From Phycisphaerales bacterium UBA3158 (GTDB lineage: Bacteria; Planctomycetota; Phycisphaerae; Phycisphaerales; SM1A02): DNA of 20,461 bases. Below the pieces are notes generated by a model. The model made no database searches and was not told the origin of the DNA. It saw only the letters and a list, made by a program, of their open reading frames with translations. The first letter of the stretch is position 1, and each line of letters begins with the position of its first letter. The translations under genes and the position numbers were made by a program. Of this stretch, positions 13,078 to 20,417 are shown in pieces. The stretch spans positions 1-20,461 of the forward strand of contig DEYM01000070.1 of the NCBI GenBank assembly GCA_002364555.1, in the 5' to 3' direction.

Positions 13078-13415
13078 GGGTTCTCCTGACGTACTTAGAT
13101 GACCGGCAACTTTCGGATCTGCCGATTTGAAGAATTGATATGGTACCAATCCTGCCTTGAAGGGCAATAAACGCCGATTTCCAGCATCATTACGCACAAA
13201 GGCATGAAAAACTGCCTTCCTGTGCCTTTCGCAGCGAACAAGGGGGCATTCAGCTGGGTATCTGATGCATGTCATCGGTCTGTATGCCAACCCAATCTCC
13301 GCTCAACCGCCTCGATGTGCCCTATTCAGGGTCGGGTATCATGACCCGCCTGTCAGGCAGTCGAACCCCATCAATCGGCAGGAAGAGAACCTTCAGGAGC
13401 TCATTGATAAGCCCC
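13078..13415. other. Divergent intergenic region between hpnH and the sigma gene
   Basis: About 340 bases without a supported gene. It should hold the promoters of both hpnH (minus) and the sigma operon (plus). I see no strong -35/-10 pair; on the minus strand TTGCCC and TACCAT with a 16-base spacer are only a weak candidate. Two adjacent hairpins occur near the plus-strand gene: CGGGT/ACCCG (13333-13348) and GCCTG/CAGGC (13348-13358). In-frame stretches upstream of both starts show no family resemblance. Confidence 0.5.
13083..13087 (-). promoter_or_regulatory. Shine-Dalgarno that sets the TTG start of hpnH
   Basis: On the minus strand AGGAG lies 5 bases before the TTG at 13077. It supports the non-ATG start over the far upstream ATG at 13290. 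Confidence 0.7.
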
Positions 13416-14039
13416 ATGGTTCAGGAGATACCGTTGGAAGAACGAACTGACGAAGCCCTGTTGGCATCGCACATAGCTGGCGAGGATGGCAATTCCTTCG
13501 AGGAACTGCTGGGCCGTTACGTCAACGAGCTGATTCCATTCCTGACAAGACTGACTGGTTCGAAGGCTGCGGCCGACGATGTGTTCCAGGAGACCTTTCT
13601 CCAGATTCACCAGTCCGCCAGGACATTCGATCCTTCGCGACGATTCCGACCCTGGCTCTACACCATCGCGGTGAACAAGGGTCGTGATTGGCATCGAAGG
13701 AACGCCAGACGCAAGGCCGTGTCGCTTTCGAACACGATCGGTGCGGATGGGGATGGCGCCAGAATGGCCGACCTGCTCGCCGACGACGGTCCCATGCCGG
13801 GATCGCAAATGGAAATATCCGAACGTGTGGGATCCGTGAAGGAGGTCGTCGACGAGATGCCATCTCATCTTCGGGAAATCCTTCTTCTGAGCTATTTTCA
13901 GCGTATGAGTTACAACCAGATATCAGACACTCTCGAAATCCCTCTGGGGACAGTCAAGAGTCGTCTGCATTCCGCCGTTGCCACGTTTGGGAGAGCATGG
14001 CAGCAGCATGAGACGGCCTTGACTGGAGAAAATGACTGA
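13416..14039 (+). CDS. ECF-type RNA polymerase sigma factor
   Basis: This protein of about 207 residues has the two-part ECF layout. Region 2 runs from about 30 to 95 (LTGSKAAADDVFQETFLQIHQ, then FRPWLYTIAVNKGRDWHRR) and binds the -10 element. Region 4 runs from about 145 to 195 (MPSHLREILLLSYFQRMSYNQIS, then IPLGTVKSRLHSAV), the helix-turn-helix for the -35 element. Between them is a flexible, acidic linker. I take the ATG at 13416, but the in-frame TTG at 13434 has AGGAG 6 bases upstream and would begin directly at EERTDEALLASHIAG, so it may be the real start (201 residues). The next gene overlaps its end by 8 bases, so the sigma factor and its membrane partner are cotranslated, as is usual for sigma/anti-sigma pairs. 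Confidence 0.9.
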   Translation: MVQEIPLEERTDEALLASHIAGEDGNSFEELLGRYVNELIPFLTRLTGSKAAADDVFQETFLQIHQSARTFDPSRRFRPWLYTIAVNKGRDWHRRNARRKAVSLSNTIGADGDGARMADLLADDGPMPGSQMEISERVGSVKEVVDEMPSHLREILLLSYFQRMSYNQISDTLEIPLGTVKSRLHSAVATFGRAWQQHETALTGEND

Positions 14040-14982
14040 GATGGAAGATTCTGGAACCCAATCGGGTGAATTCGCCAATCTGAATCCGCAGGATGCGGTC
14101 CTCTTCGACAAGCTTGTCGAAGCCGACTTCGAGATCGACGATCTCGGTGGCGTCGATGATCAGATGCGTGAAAGGGCTCGCAGACTGTTGGCCATGATGG
14201 GGCTTCTGGATGACTATCCAGTAGAGACCGTCAGTGCCGAAGATCGTGAAACGCTCATCTCCGCGACCATGCTCCGCATCGATCGTGAAATGGATGATCA
14301 GGTCGATCGTATGAAACTCGATCCTGTCGCTCGTTTGCCACGCCTGCGTCTGCGGGAGTTCGTGGCCATCGCGGCTGTTCTGATCGCGGGACTGGCCGTC
14401 GCCTTGCCGCTGTTTTCAAGGGCATCGAAGTTGGAGAACACCAACATCAGCCAGGCGAGTCTCGGAAACTTCTCCAAGGCACTCGAGGCGTTTGCCGACG
14501 ATCATGATTCCAAGTATCCATCCAAGCAGGTGGATCTCGGGGAAATGGGCCCCGGCTACAAGCCATGGCACCTCGATCCGACCCAGTTGCGCGAATATGG
14601 AATCAAGCCGGCTCATCTCGACAATCCATGCCGGCCCAATCAACCCGGCAACGGATACAGCTTTCACAGTCAGATGGATTCCCGCATCGATCGATCCTCC
14701 TGTCAGGGACGAATAATCGTTTCCGATGGAAATCTTTTGCTCGATGAGACCGCCCGTCAGCCCGGCATCTTCATATCTCCGTCCGTTCTCTATCAGGGCG
14801 GCAAAGCCGATAAACTCGATTCCTGTTGGGTCGAAGAGGACCATATCTGGGACTGGGACCGTCAGCGTGCCGCTGGTCGACCGATGATCGAGATCTTCCT
14901 GGTCCACGGAAAGTCGCCTCAGCAGGCTGATCAAGGGGCCAAGAAGGCCCATCAGGACAATCCATCCGATCCGGGACATTGA
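14032..14982 (+). CDS. Membrane protein, candidate anti-sigma partner with pseudopilin-like outer domain
   Basis: This 316-residue protein overlaps the sigma gene by 8 bases. The cytoplasmic part (1-108) is acidic and helical; it has no zinc anti-sigma HxxxCxxC motif. One transmembrane helix lies at about 109-128 (EFVAIAAVLIAGLAVALPLF). After it, SLGNFSKALEAFADDHDSKYPSK (143-165) resembles the 'sNlrqlglalq.YandndgkyP' motif of type II pseudopilins and DUF1559-like proteins, and GRIIVSDGNLLLDE (226-239) resembles their conserved 'v.sDgn.ll' end. Four cysteines (C200, C224, C265 and none in the cytosolic part besides) could form disulfides outside. I infer that it holds the sigma factor at the membrane and releases it on a cell-surface signal. 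It could instead be a pseudopilin-type structural protein under sigma control. Confidence 0.6.
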   Translation: MTEMEDSGTQSGEFANLNPQDAVLFDKLVEADFEIDDLGGVDDQMRERARRLLAMMGLLDDYPVETVSAEDRETLISATMLRIDREMDDQVDRMKLDPVARLPRLRLREFVAIAAVLIAGLAVALPLFSRASKLENTNISQASLGNFSKALEAFADDHDSKYPSKQVDLGEMGPGYKPWHLDPTQLREYGIKPAHLDNPCRPNQPGNGYSFHSQMDSRIDRSSCQGRIIVSDGNLLLDETARQPGIFISPSVLYQGGKADKLDSCWVEEDHIWDWDRQRAAGRPMIEIFLVHGKSPQQADQGAKKAHQDNPSDPGH

Positions 14983-15094
14983 CAGCGACTGCTGGAACGG
15001 TATCCTCAAGAACTCGACTGAATTGTCATCGCCATCAGGGAGGTGCTTCAGTCTTTCCAGCAAGTACAGCCGATCGTCAGATCCGGAGCATCCC
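14983..15094 (+). other. Leader region of rpmI, with a possible long-range stem
   Basis: A 112-base gap precedes rpmI. TGCTGGAA (14990-14997) is perfectly complementary to TTCCAGCA (15055-15062), which could fold the leader. In other bacteria bL20 represses this operon through a leader RNA, but no match to a known L20 leader can be made by eye. GGAG at 15084-15087 is the rpmI ribosome binding site. Confidence 0.3.
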
Positions 15095-15346
15095 ATGCCC
15101 AAGAACAAGCCCAACAAGGGTCTGCTCAAGAGAATCCGACTTACCAAGTCGGGCAAGGTGAAGTTCGCCCGCGCCTTTGGTCGCCACAAGCGAAGCCACA
15201 AGAGCGGCAACCTACTCCGGTCGTACCATCGTCCCGCCTTCGCCCACTCCGCTGACAGGCGTCGAGTTGCGGGCATGCTGCACATGAGAATCACGAGCCC
15301 GGACTCCTCATCCAAGCAGGATGGCGAATCCGGTTCCAAGGACTGA
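15095..15346 (+). CDS. rpmI: Large ribosomal subunit protein bL35
   Basis: This 83-residue protein is bL35. The N-terminus MPKNKPNKGLLKR, the LTKSGKVKFARAFGRHKR segment and the ADRRRVAGML near residue 60 are typical. It is longer than the usual 65 or so because of a polar C-terminal tail (ITSPDSSSKQDGESGSKD). The ATG at 15095 has GGAG about 7 bases upstream and matches the family start. It precedes rplT, the usual partner, by 88 bases. infC, which normally lies before rpmI, is missing here; the upstream gene is the putative anti-sigma protein. Confidence 0.95.
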   Translation: MPKNKPNKGLLKRIRLTKSGKVKFARAFGRHKRSHKSGNLLRSYHRPAFAHSADRRRVAGMLHMRITSPDSSSKQDGESGSKD

Positions 15347-15389
15347 ACTCACGATCGTTTGAAGAAATCCACTCGTCCGGGGTCAAAGT

Positions 15390-15405
15390 GTTCGAATCCT
15401 CGAAC
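15390..15405 (+). promoter_or_regulatory. Hairpin in the rpmI-rplT spacer
   Basis: GTTCGA/TCGAAC forms a 6-bp stem with the 4-base loop ATCC, 30 bases before the rplT start and upstream of its AGGAG (15422-15426). It has no T-tract. It may be part of a bL20 autoregulatory structure, but this is a guess. Confidence 0.3.
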
Positions 15406-15434
15406 CTCCGAGTCGGGATAACAGGAGCCACGTC

Positions 15435-15806
15435 ATGCCACGTGTACGTAAGGGTGCCGCCAAGAATCGGCAGCGTAAGAGACTACTCAGAGCCGCTCGC
15501 GGATACTGGGGAACCAAGAGTCGTCATAAGCAGCAGGCCAAGGTCGCTCTCGTACGAGCTGGCCAGTTCGCGTATCGCGATCGTCGAAATCGTCGTCGTG
15601 AATTCCGTCGACTCTGGATCACTCGAATCTCCGCTGCATGCAAAATGCGTGGAACTCGTTACAGCGTGCTCATCAATGGCCTTTCGCATGCCGGCATCAA
15701 GCTCAATCGCAAGATGCTTTCGCAGATCGCCATCGAAGATCCCGCGACCTTTGACGTCCTGGTCGAACAGGCCAAGGGTGCGGCTACCGCCCACCAGGCT
15801 GGTTGA
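15435..15806 (+). CDS. rplT: Large ribosomal subunit protein bL20
   Basis: This 123-residue protein is bL20, an early 50S assembly factor that binds 23S rRNA domains I/II and in other bacteria represses its own operon. The motifs are MPRVRKGAAKNRQRKRLLRA, GYWGTKSRHKQQAKVALVRAG, the DRRNRRREFRRLWITRISAAC core and LNRKMLSQIAIEDPATFDVLV. The ATG at 15435 has AGGAG 8 bases upstream. The rpmI-rplT pair is conserved. The methyltransferase gene starts 12 bases after its stop, so the two are probably cotranscribed. Confidence 0.97.
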   Translation: MPRVRKGAAKNRQRKRLLRAARGYWGTKSRHKQQAKVALVRAGQFAYRDRRNRRREFRRLWITRISAACKMRGTRYSVLINGLSHAGIKLNRKMLSQIAIEDPATFDVLVEQAKGAATAHQAG

Positions 15807-15818
15807 TCCAGTTATTCA

Positions 15819-16445
15819 ATGGGTGGATTTCAGGGCTTTATTACTGAGATCCTGGCGAACCGATCAACGGTCGGCGCCATTGCGCCATCGACTCCGATGC
15901 TGGCGAAGGCCATCACCAAGCCAGCTCGGGACTCCATCGGCCATCGACGCTGGCTTGAAGTCGGTCCGGGTACGGGCGTCTTCACGCGTCGCTTGATCGG
16001 AGCGCTGCATGAGGGTGATCATCTGGATGTCGTCGAGCTCAACAGCCGTTTCTGCAAGCATCTTCGAAAGTCGGTGCTCCCGGTCAGTGGCAGTCAGGTG
16101 ACCCTGCATGAAGGTTCGATCGAGGAAGTGAATCTTCAGGGTGGTTACGACGGAATCGTCTGCGGTCTGCCCTACAACATCTTTCCTACTCATGTGAGCA
16201 GGTCGATCATTCGTCGCCTTGTTTCGATGTTGAAGGAAGACGGCACGCTTTCATTCTTCGAATACGCAGCCATTCGAAATCTACGTCAAGTAGTTGGAAA
16301 CAAGGACATGAAGCGTGTGAGCAGATGGCACGCGAGATTCGTTGAACGCCTTCAGGACGACATGGACAGCAGCCGTGAGCTGGTTCTCATGAATCTGCCC
16401 CCTGCATGGGCCGTGCACCTCTCGCCCAAGAAGTCGATGTCGTAA
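15819..16445 (+). CDS. SAM-dependent methyltransferase, lipid N-methyltransferase or KsgA/Erm-like
   Basis: This 208-residue enzyme has a class I SAM-binding fold: motif I LEVGPGTGVFTRRL (46-59), the acidic residue that binds the ribose, E73 (VVELN), and motif IV CGLPYNIFP (115-123). The early VGAIAPSTPMLAKAI (18-32) is the signature I know from the ornithine-lipid and phosphatidylethanolamine N-methyltransferase (PmtA/OlsG-like) proteins, related to KsgA/Erm rRNA dimethylases, whose motif IV is also (N)LPYN. I cannot separate lipid from rRNA substrates by eye, but the N-terminus favours lipid. It starts 12 bases after rplT with no clear ribosome binding site, which suggests coupling to the ribosomal transcript. 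Confidence 0.75.
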   Translation: MGGFQGFITEILANRSTVGAIAPSTPMLAKAITKPARDSIGHRRWLEVGPGTGVFTRRLIGALHEGDHLDVVELNSRFCKHLRKSVLPVSGSQVTLHEGSIEEVNLQGGYDGIVCGLPYNIFPTHVSRSIIRRLVSMLKEDGTLSFFEYAAIRNLRQVVGNKDMKRVSRWHARFVERLQDDMDSSRELVLMNLPPAWAVHLSPKKSMS

Positions 16446-16479
16446 AGACCACTGGTCCATCGGACGGGAAGGTTCGGGC

Positions 16480-17433
16480 ATGGAGACAGTGCCGGGAATC
16501 GACGACATACGAGCCGCTCACGATCGCATACGCGATCGGATCCATCGGACACCGGTCATCACCTGTGGAACGATCGATGGGCTCTGCGGCTACCGGATCT
16601 TTCTGAAGTGCGAGAACCTCCAGGGAGTCGGGGCCTTCAAGCTTCGTGGTGCCACGAATGCGATCCTGTCGCTTTCGGATGAGCAGGCGGTATCTGGAGT
16701 CTGCACGCACAGCAGTGGCAATCATGCCCAGGCATTGGCTCGCGCCGCTCGCGATCGAGGAATTCCAGCATGGATCGTGATGCCCACGAACTCCCCTCGG
16801 GTCAAGCGACTGGCGGTGGAAGGCTACGGTGCCACGATCATCTCATGTGAACCGACCCTGGCAGCACGTGAATCGACCGCGGCTGCCGTGATGGAGGAGC
16901 ACGGCGCCACGTTCGTGCATCCATACAACGATCCAGCCGTCATCGCCGGACAGGGTACGACGGCGGTGGAACTTCATGAGCAGGTGGATGATCTCGATGC
17001 GGTCATCGCACCGATAGGTGGTGGGGGATTGATGTCCGGCACCTGCATCGCCATGAGATCACTGAGTCCCTCGACACGTCTGATCGGCGTGGAACCGCTT
17101 GGTGCGGATGATGCCGCCCGGTCCCTGTCGCAAGGGGTACTGGTTCCCCAGGAATCACCGAACACCATCTGCGATGGATTGCGAACGAGTCTGGGTGATC
17201 TGACCTGGTCCATTCTTCGAGACCATCTCGAAGCGATCATCACGGTGGAGGACCAGTCAGTCATCGAGGCCATGCGATTGCTCTGGGAACGAGCGAAGAT
17301 CGTCGTGGAACCAAGTGGAGCGACGCCGCTGGCAGCGGTGATGTCGCCCGACTGCCCATTACCGAAGGGGAGTCGAATAGGCCTGGTTCTTACTGGTGGA
17401 AATGTCGATCTGGATCAGTTGCCCTGGTCATAG
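16480..17433 (+). CDS. PLP-dependent threonine dehydratase / serine racemase-like enzyme
   Basis: This 317-residue enzyme belongs to the fold-type II PLP family. K54 (GAFKLRG, 51-57) is the Schiff-base lysine; SSGNHAQ (78-84) binds the substrate carboxylate, IGGGGLMSG (179-187) the PLP phosphate, and TGGNVDLDQL (305-314) ends the fold. It lacks a C-terminal ACT or regulatory domain, as in catabolic threonine dehydratase and serine racemase, so it would be unregulated by isoleucine. It could deaminate L-threonine or L-serine, or interconvert serine enantiomers. AAGG lies 7 bases before the ATG. It is 34 bases after the methyltransferase gene on the same strand. Its stop codon is overlapped by the convergent lipoprotein gene by 6 bases (17428-17433). 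Confidence 0.85.
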   Translation: METVPGIDDIRAAHDRIRDRIHRTPVITCGTIDGLCGYRIFLKCENLQGVGAFKLRGATNAILSLSDEQAVSGVCTHSSGNHAQALARAARDRGIPAWIVMPTNSPRVKRLAVEGYGATIISCEPTLAARESTAAAVMEEHGATFVHPYNDPAVIAGQGTTAVELHEQVDDLDAVIAPIGGGGLMSGTCIAMRSLSPSTRLIGVEPLGADDAARSLSQGVLVPQESPNTICDGLRTSLGDLTWSILRDHLEAIITVEDQSVIEAMRLLWERAKIVVEPSGATPLAAVMSPDCPLPKGSRIGLVLTGGNVDLDQLPWS

Positions 17434-18021
17434 ACCCGCGGACATGCTTCCAGCTCTCATATCCGATCGATTGGGTTTGCCGCCTACCCATATGGAATTG
17501 GCGTCGACGATGAAAAGCCCATCATCGTTTCTGTCACGCACGGTTCCATTGATGACGACGAACTTCAGCGGCTCGAGGCCACCGGCGTTCATGGCGGAGG
17601 TCTTCAGGGGTCTGCCCTGCTGATCAACGAACTGGATCGTGGCAAGGCCGGCCTTCATCTTCTGTGAATCCTCGCAGCAATAGTCTTCCGGAATGGTGCA
17701 ATGATCCTCCTCGCCCATCAGTTCACATGAGACAAGACCTGGATCGGCGGCGATGAAAATGGCCTGCGAATCCATGAAGGTCTTCACTTTTCCACCAACT
17801 CTCGCGAGGAACACGACATCGTCGCCTGTCTTGGCGGTCTTCTTGATCTCGACGAGATCCTTGACGTTCTCGGGTCGCGTCGACATGAAGCTGGAGGAGG
17901 GGATCGTCACCTCCGAGGTCGTCGAGGATGAAGTTGCCGCGGGCTTGGTCTCGTTGCCGGATTCCTTGCATCCGGCAATCGCGATACAGCAGACGGAAAT
18001 GGTGATGAGTGTTCGAAACAT
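17428..18021 (-). CDS. Cys-rich lipoprotein of the ABC exporter locus
   Basis: This 197-residue protein starts at the ATG at 18021, with GGAG 8 bases upstream; the further upstream ATG at 18069 is rejected because it would lie before the signal. The signal (1-17) ends in the lipobox IAGC with C18. A Ser/Thr-rich linker (30-49) follows. The folded part has VVFLARVGGKV (69-79), an insert AADPGLVSCE...EDHC...EDYCC with C99, H107, C108, C115 and C116, then IQFVDQQGRPL and VINGTVRD (156-163), IVDANSIWVGG (171-181). The layout, including the Cys-rich 'D-Y-CC' element, resembles a family I have seen next to exporters in Planctomycetota; the cysteines could bind metal or form disulfides. It lies 47 bases after the permease, perhaps in one operon, with a small hairpin (18045-18061) between them. 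Confidence 0.8.
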   Translation of the reverse strand: MFRTLITISVCCIAIAGCKESGNETKPAATSSSTTSEVTIPSSSFMSTRPENVKDLVEIKKTAKTGDDVVFLARVGGKVKTFMDSQAIFIAADPGLVSCELMGEEDHCTIPEDYCCEDSQKMKAGLATIQFVDQQGRPLKTSAMNAGGLEPLKFVVINGTVRDRNDDGLFIVDANSIWVGGKPNRSDMRAGSMSAGL

Positions 18022-18068
18022 AGGAAATCTCCAGTCGATTTGATACCACAAGCATAGTGGTGTTTTCA

Positions 18069-19244
18069 TTATTCACCAGAGCGAAGTGCCTCTGGAATTG
18101 GTTTGACAAGACATCGCCACGCAGGCACGATGGCTCCGATGAGCCCAAGCAGCAATCCGGACAGAAGTCCAAGAGCGAGAACGGCCGCGGTGATGTCGAT
18201 ACCGAAGGCACCCATCGAAAACCGAACGACAAGTCCATCCAGTGCCCACCAGCCAATCGAGCACGCAACAATGGCGCCCATTGAAGTGGCCAGCACGGAC
18301 TCCTGGATCAGCGAGATCATGATGGCTGCACGGGAGTAGCCCAGTGTCTGAAGCGAGCCGATTTCACGGACACGACTCGCGAAGGCGGCATACATCGTGT
18401 TCAAGCCACCTAGTACTCCGCCCATGGCAATCAGCACGGCGGTGACGATGACCATCCACTGCACTGGCTTGAAAAACGCGGCCAATGCCGCGTAGTAATC
18501 GGTTTCCGGCATCGATATCAATTCGAGATCCAGCCGTTGGGCCACGAAGGCATCGAGGTCCTCGAGTGTCGCGGATTCACAACGAACCACCACGCATGAC
18601 AGTGAATCACGCTGGGCGGTTACCTGAAGATCGGTCAATGGAACCCAGAACTCACCCTCGATGACACCGCCATTGGCGGCAAGCAGTCCGACTGCTTCGT
18701 ACTGTTCATCATCGAGCTGCAATGATTCTCCGAGAATCGACTCGGGTGGATCGAAGCCCATTCCAATGGCGGCGATTCGACCAACGGCGATCTCGTTGCT
18801 GCCGGCCATGGGCAGCTGGCCGTCGGTGACGATGACGTCATCATGAACGAGAAAGGCGGACGGTTCGAAGCCTCTGATGACCGCCAGTTGTCCCATCATG
18901 CCTTCATCGGATCCCGGGGGGACGATCGGGAGTGCGAGATGTATCTCGGGACTCACTGCATCGACACCGGCGCGAGTGCGTATCCCGGCGATACTGGCAC
19001 CGACGATGCCAGTGGTCCTCATGGGTATCTCGCTTCGCTCGATGCTCTCCTCACTACCGGCGCCCAGAAGGATGACGTTGTCCTCATCGCCACTGACGTT
19101 CAATGAGGACTGCATACCGATGACGAATCCTGCCGCGGCGAGTACAAGAAGAACGACCAGGACACTGCCTCCGACGCTGAGTATCAGACGAAGGGGGGAT
19201 CGGCCCAGATTGCGCACGGCATATTCGAATGGAAGAAGGCTCAT
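18069..19244 (-). CDS. FtsX-like ABC transporter permease, second subunit
   Basis: This 391-residue protein has the MacB/FtsX layout: a cytoplasmic N-terminus (EYAVRNLGRSPLRL), TM1 (about 20-43), a large periplasmic domain (about 50-265, MacB-like core, e.g. VIRGFEPSAFLVHDD) and three C-terminal helices with the FtsX motif region (GGVLGGLNTMYAAFASRVREIGSLQTLGYS). The GLNTMYAAFASRxREIGSLQTLGYSR segment is the coupling-helix region that contacts the ATPase. The start at 19244 has GAGGT 9 bases upstream. It follows the first permease by 12 bases and precedes the Cys-rich lipoprotein, giving a four-gene exporter operon. The transported substrate cannot be told from sequence. Confidence 0.88.
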   Translation of the reverse strand: MSLLPFEYAVRNLGRSPLRLILSVGGSVLVVLLVLAAAGFVIGMQSSLNVSGDEDNVILLGAGSEESIERSEIPMRTTGIVGASIAGIRTRAGVDAVSPEIHLALPIVPPGSDEGMMGQLAVIRGFEPSAFLVHDDVIVTDGQLPMAGSNEIAVGRIAAIGMGFDPPESILGESLQLDDEQYEAVGLLAANGGVIEGEFWVPLTDLQVTAQRDSLSCVVVRCESATLEDLDAFVAQRLDLELISMPETDYYAALAAFFKPVQWMVIVTAVLIAMGGVLGGLNTMYAAFASRVREIGSLQTLGYSRAAIMISLIQESVLATSMGAIVACSIGWWALDGLVVRFSMGAFGIDITAAVLALGLLSGLLLGLIGAIVPAWRCLVKPIPEALRSGE

Positions 19245-19256
19245 GGTTGGATACCT

Positions 19257-20417
19257 CTATACAGCTCTGAAGGCGCTTGAGATGTCATGTCGAGCAAGCC
19301 GTATGGCCGGCACTATTCCAGCAAGCAGCCCGAGCACGATGGCGGCGACGATGCCCAGGACGGGTGCAATCCAGCCGGTTGCGATCTCGACGTTCAAGCC
19401 TTCCATGGTCAGGCTGAAGTGTCCCAATCGAACCGTCATCCAGGCGGCAAGGGCTCCAAGAAGACCACCGGCGAGTCCAAGCAGTATCCCCTCGATGACG
19501 ACCATCCATCCGATGAGTCCACCCGTATAGCCAAGTGTCTGGAGCACGGCATGATCCCGTACGCGATCTCTCATGGAGAGAATGATCGCATTGGCGATCA
19601 ATGCGAACACCGCGGCAAGTGAGCCCCAGGCGAGCATTCCCGCGAAATCCACGAGTTCGATGATGTCGCTGGCGGCTCTTCCGACGAAGGCCTTCTCGGG
19701 TCGTGTGGTGGTGGGGTGCTCGTCGTGGGCAAAGGCGTCATCGATGTCGGCCGCGATGCTCTCCAGTCGGGTCGGGTCATCGACCTTGACATTGAATTGA
19801 GTCACGATGGAGCCCGTCCCGCCGCGTCTGGCGGATTCCTGAAGAAAAGGAAGATGGACCCAGCTGACATTGCGATCCTGCGCGTGATCGCTCTCGAGAA
19901 TCCCGGCAACGAATACGGTGATGCCGGCTGCACTGAAACGATCGCCGACCTTGATACCCCGACGTTTCGCAAGCGCCTCGCCGACGATGGCGCCATCACC
20001 TCTGGACCTCCAGGAATCACTCGATCCCTCGATGATGCGGCTCTCCTTGGCCAGGGCGTTCTCGAGATCATCCATTGGAACACCTCTGAATGTCACGACA
20101 TCGAGGGAGGCACGACAATTGGAAACATGGATCTGCATCGGCACGACACCGAGGACGCCATCGATACGATCGATCCTGTCTTCATAGAACTGCGGCAACT
20201 TGCTCGAGAAAGGGCAGAATCGATTCTCCCTGTACACGACCAGCGTGGTATCGCCAGCCTGTACCTCTGTGGCATCACGGACACCATCACGCATCGCCTC
20301 CACTACCACGAAGAGGTACATCGCCACGGCGATTCCGAGAATCGTCAACCCGCTGCGTACCGGACTTCTCCTGATCTGCTTGAAGACGACGGGGATGACT
20401 CGAATAAGACGGCTCAT
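19257..20417 (-). CDS. FtsX-like ABC transporter permease, first subunit
   Basis: This 386-residue protein has the same plan as its neighbour. The N-terminus has KQIRRSPVRSGLTILGIAVAMYLFVVVEAM with TM1 at about 22-40. The periplasmic part (about 45-255) contains two cysteines, C68 (NRFCPFS) and C101 (SNCRAS), that could be disulfide-linked. The FtsX segment (AIILSMRDRVRDHAVLQTLGYTGGLIG) follows, with TM helices near 258-281, 303-327 and 348-372 and a conserved C-terminus (IVPAIRLARHDISSAFRAV). Its ATG overlaps the stop of the ATPase gene as ATGA, and GGAGGAG lies 5 bases upstream. Two different permeases following one ATPase suggests a heterodimeric MacB-like exporter. The two permeases are not close copies of each other. 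Confidence 0.88.
   Translation of the reverse strand: MSRLIRVIPVVFKQIRRSPVRSGLTILGIAVAMYLFVVVEAMRDGVRDATEVQAGDTTLVVYRENRFCPFSSKLPQFYEDRIDRIDGVLGVVPMQIHVSNCRASLDVVTFRGVPMDDLENALAKESRIIEGSSDSWRSRGDGAIVGEALAKRRGIKVGDRFSAAGITVFVAGILESDHAQDRNVSWVHLPFLQESARRGGTGSIVTQFNVKVDDPTRLESIAADIDDAFAHDEHPTTTRPEKAFVGRAASDIIELVDFAGMLAWGSLAAVFALIANAIILSMRDRVRDHAVLQTLGYTGGLIGWMVVIEGILLGLAGGLLGALAAWMTVRLGHFSLTMEGLNVEIATGWIAPVLGIVAAIVLGLLAGIVPAIRLARHDISSAFRAV

Noticed and set aside
13078..13290. N-terminal extension of HpnH from an upstream ATG
   Set aside because: The family N-terminus starts at GVPISQ, and a good ribosome binding site precedes the TTG at 13077.
14416..15339. Open frame on the minus strand opposite the membrane partner and rpmI
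   Set aside because: It crosses a conserved ribosomal gene and has no domain.
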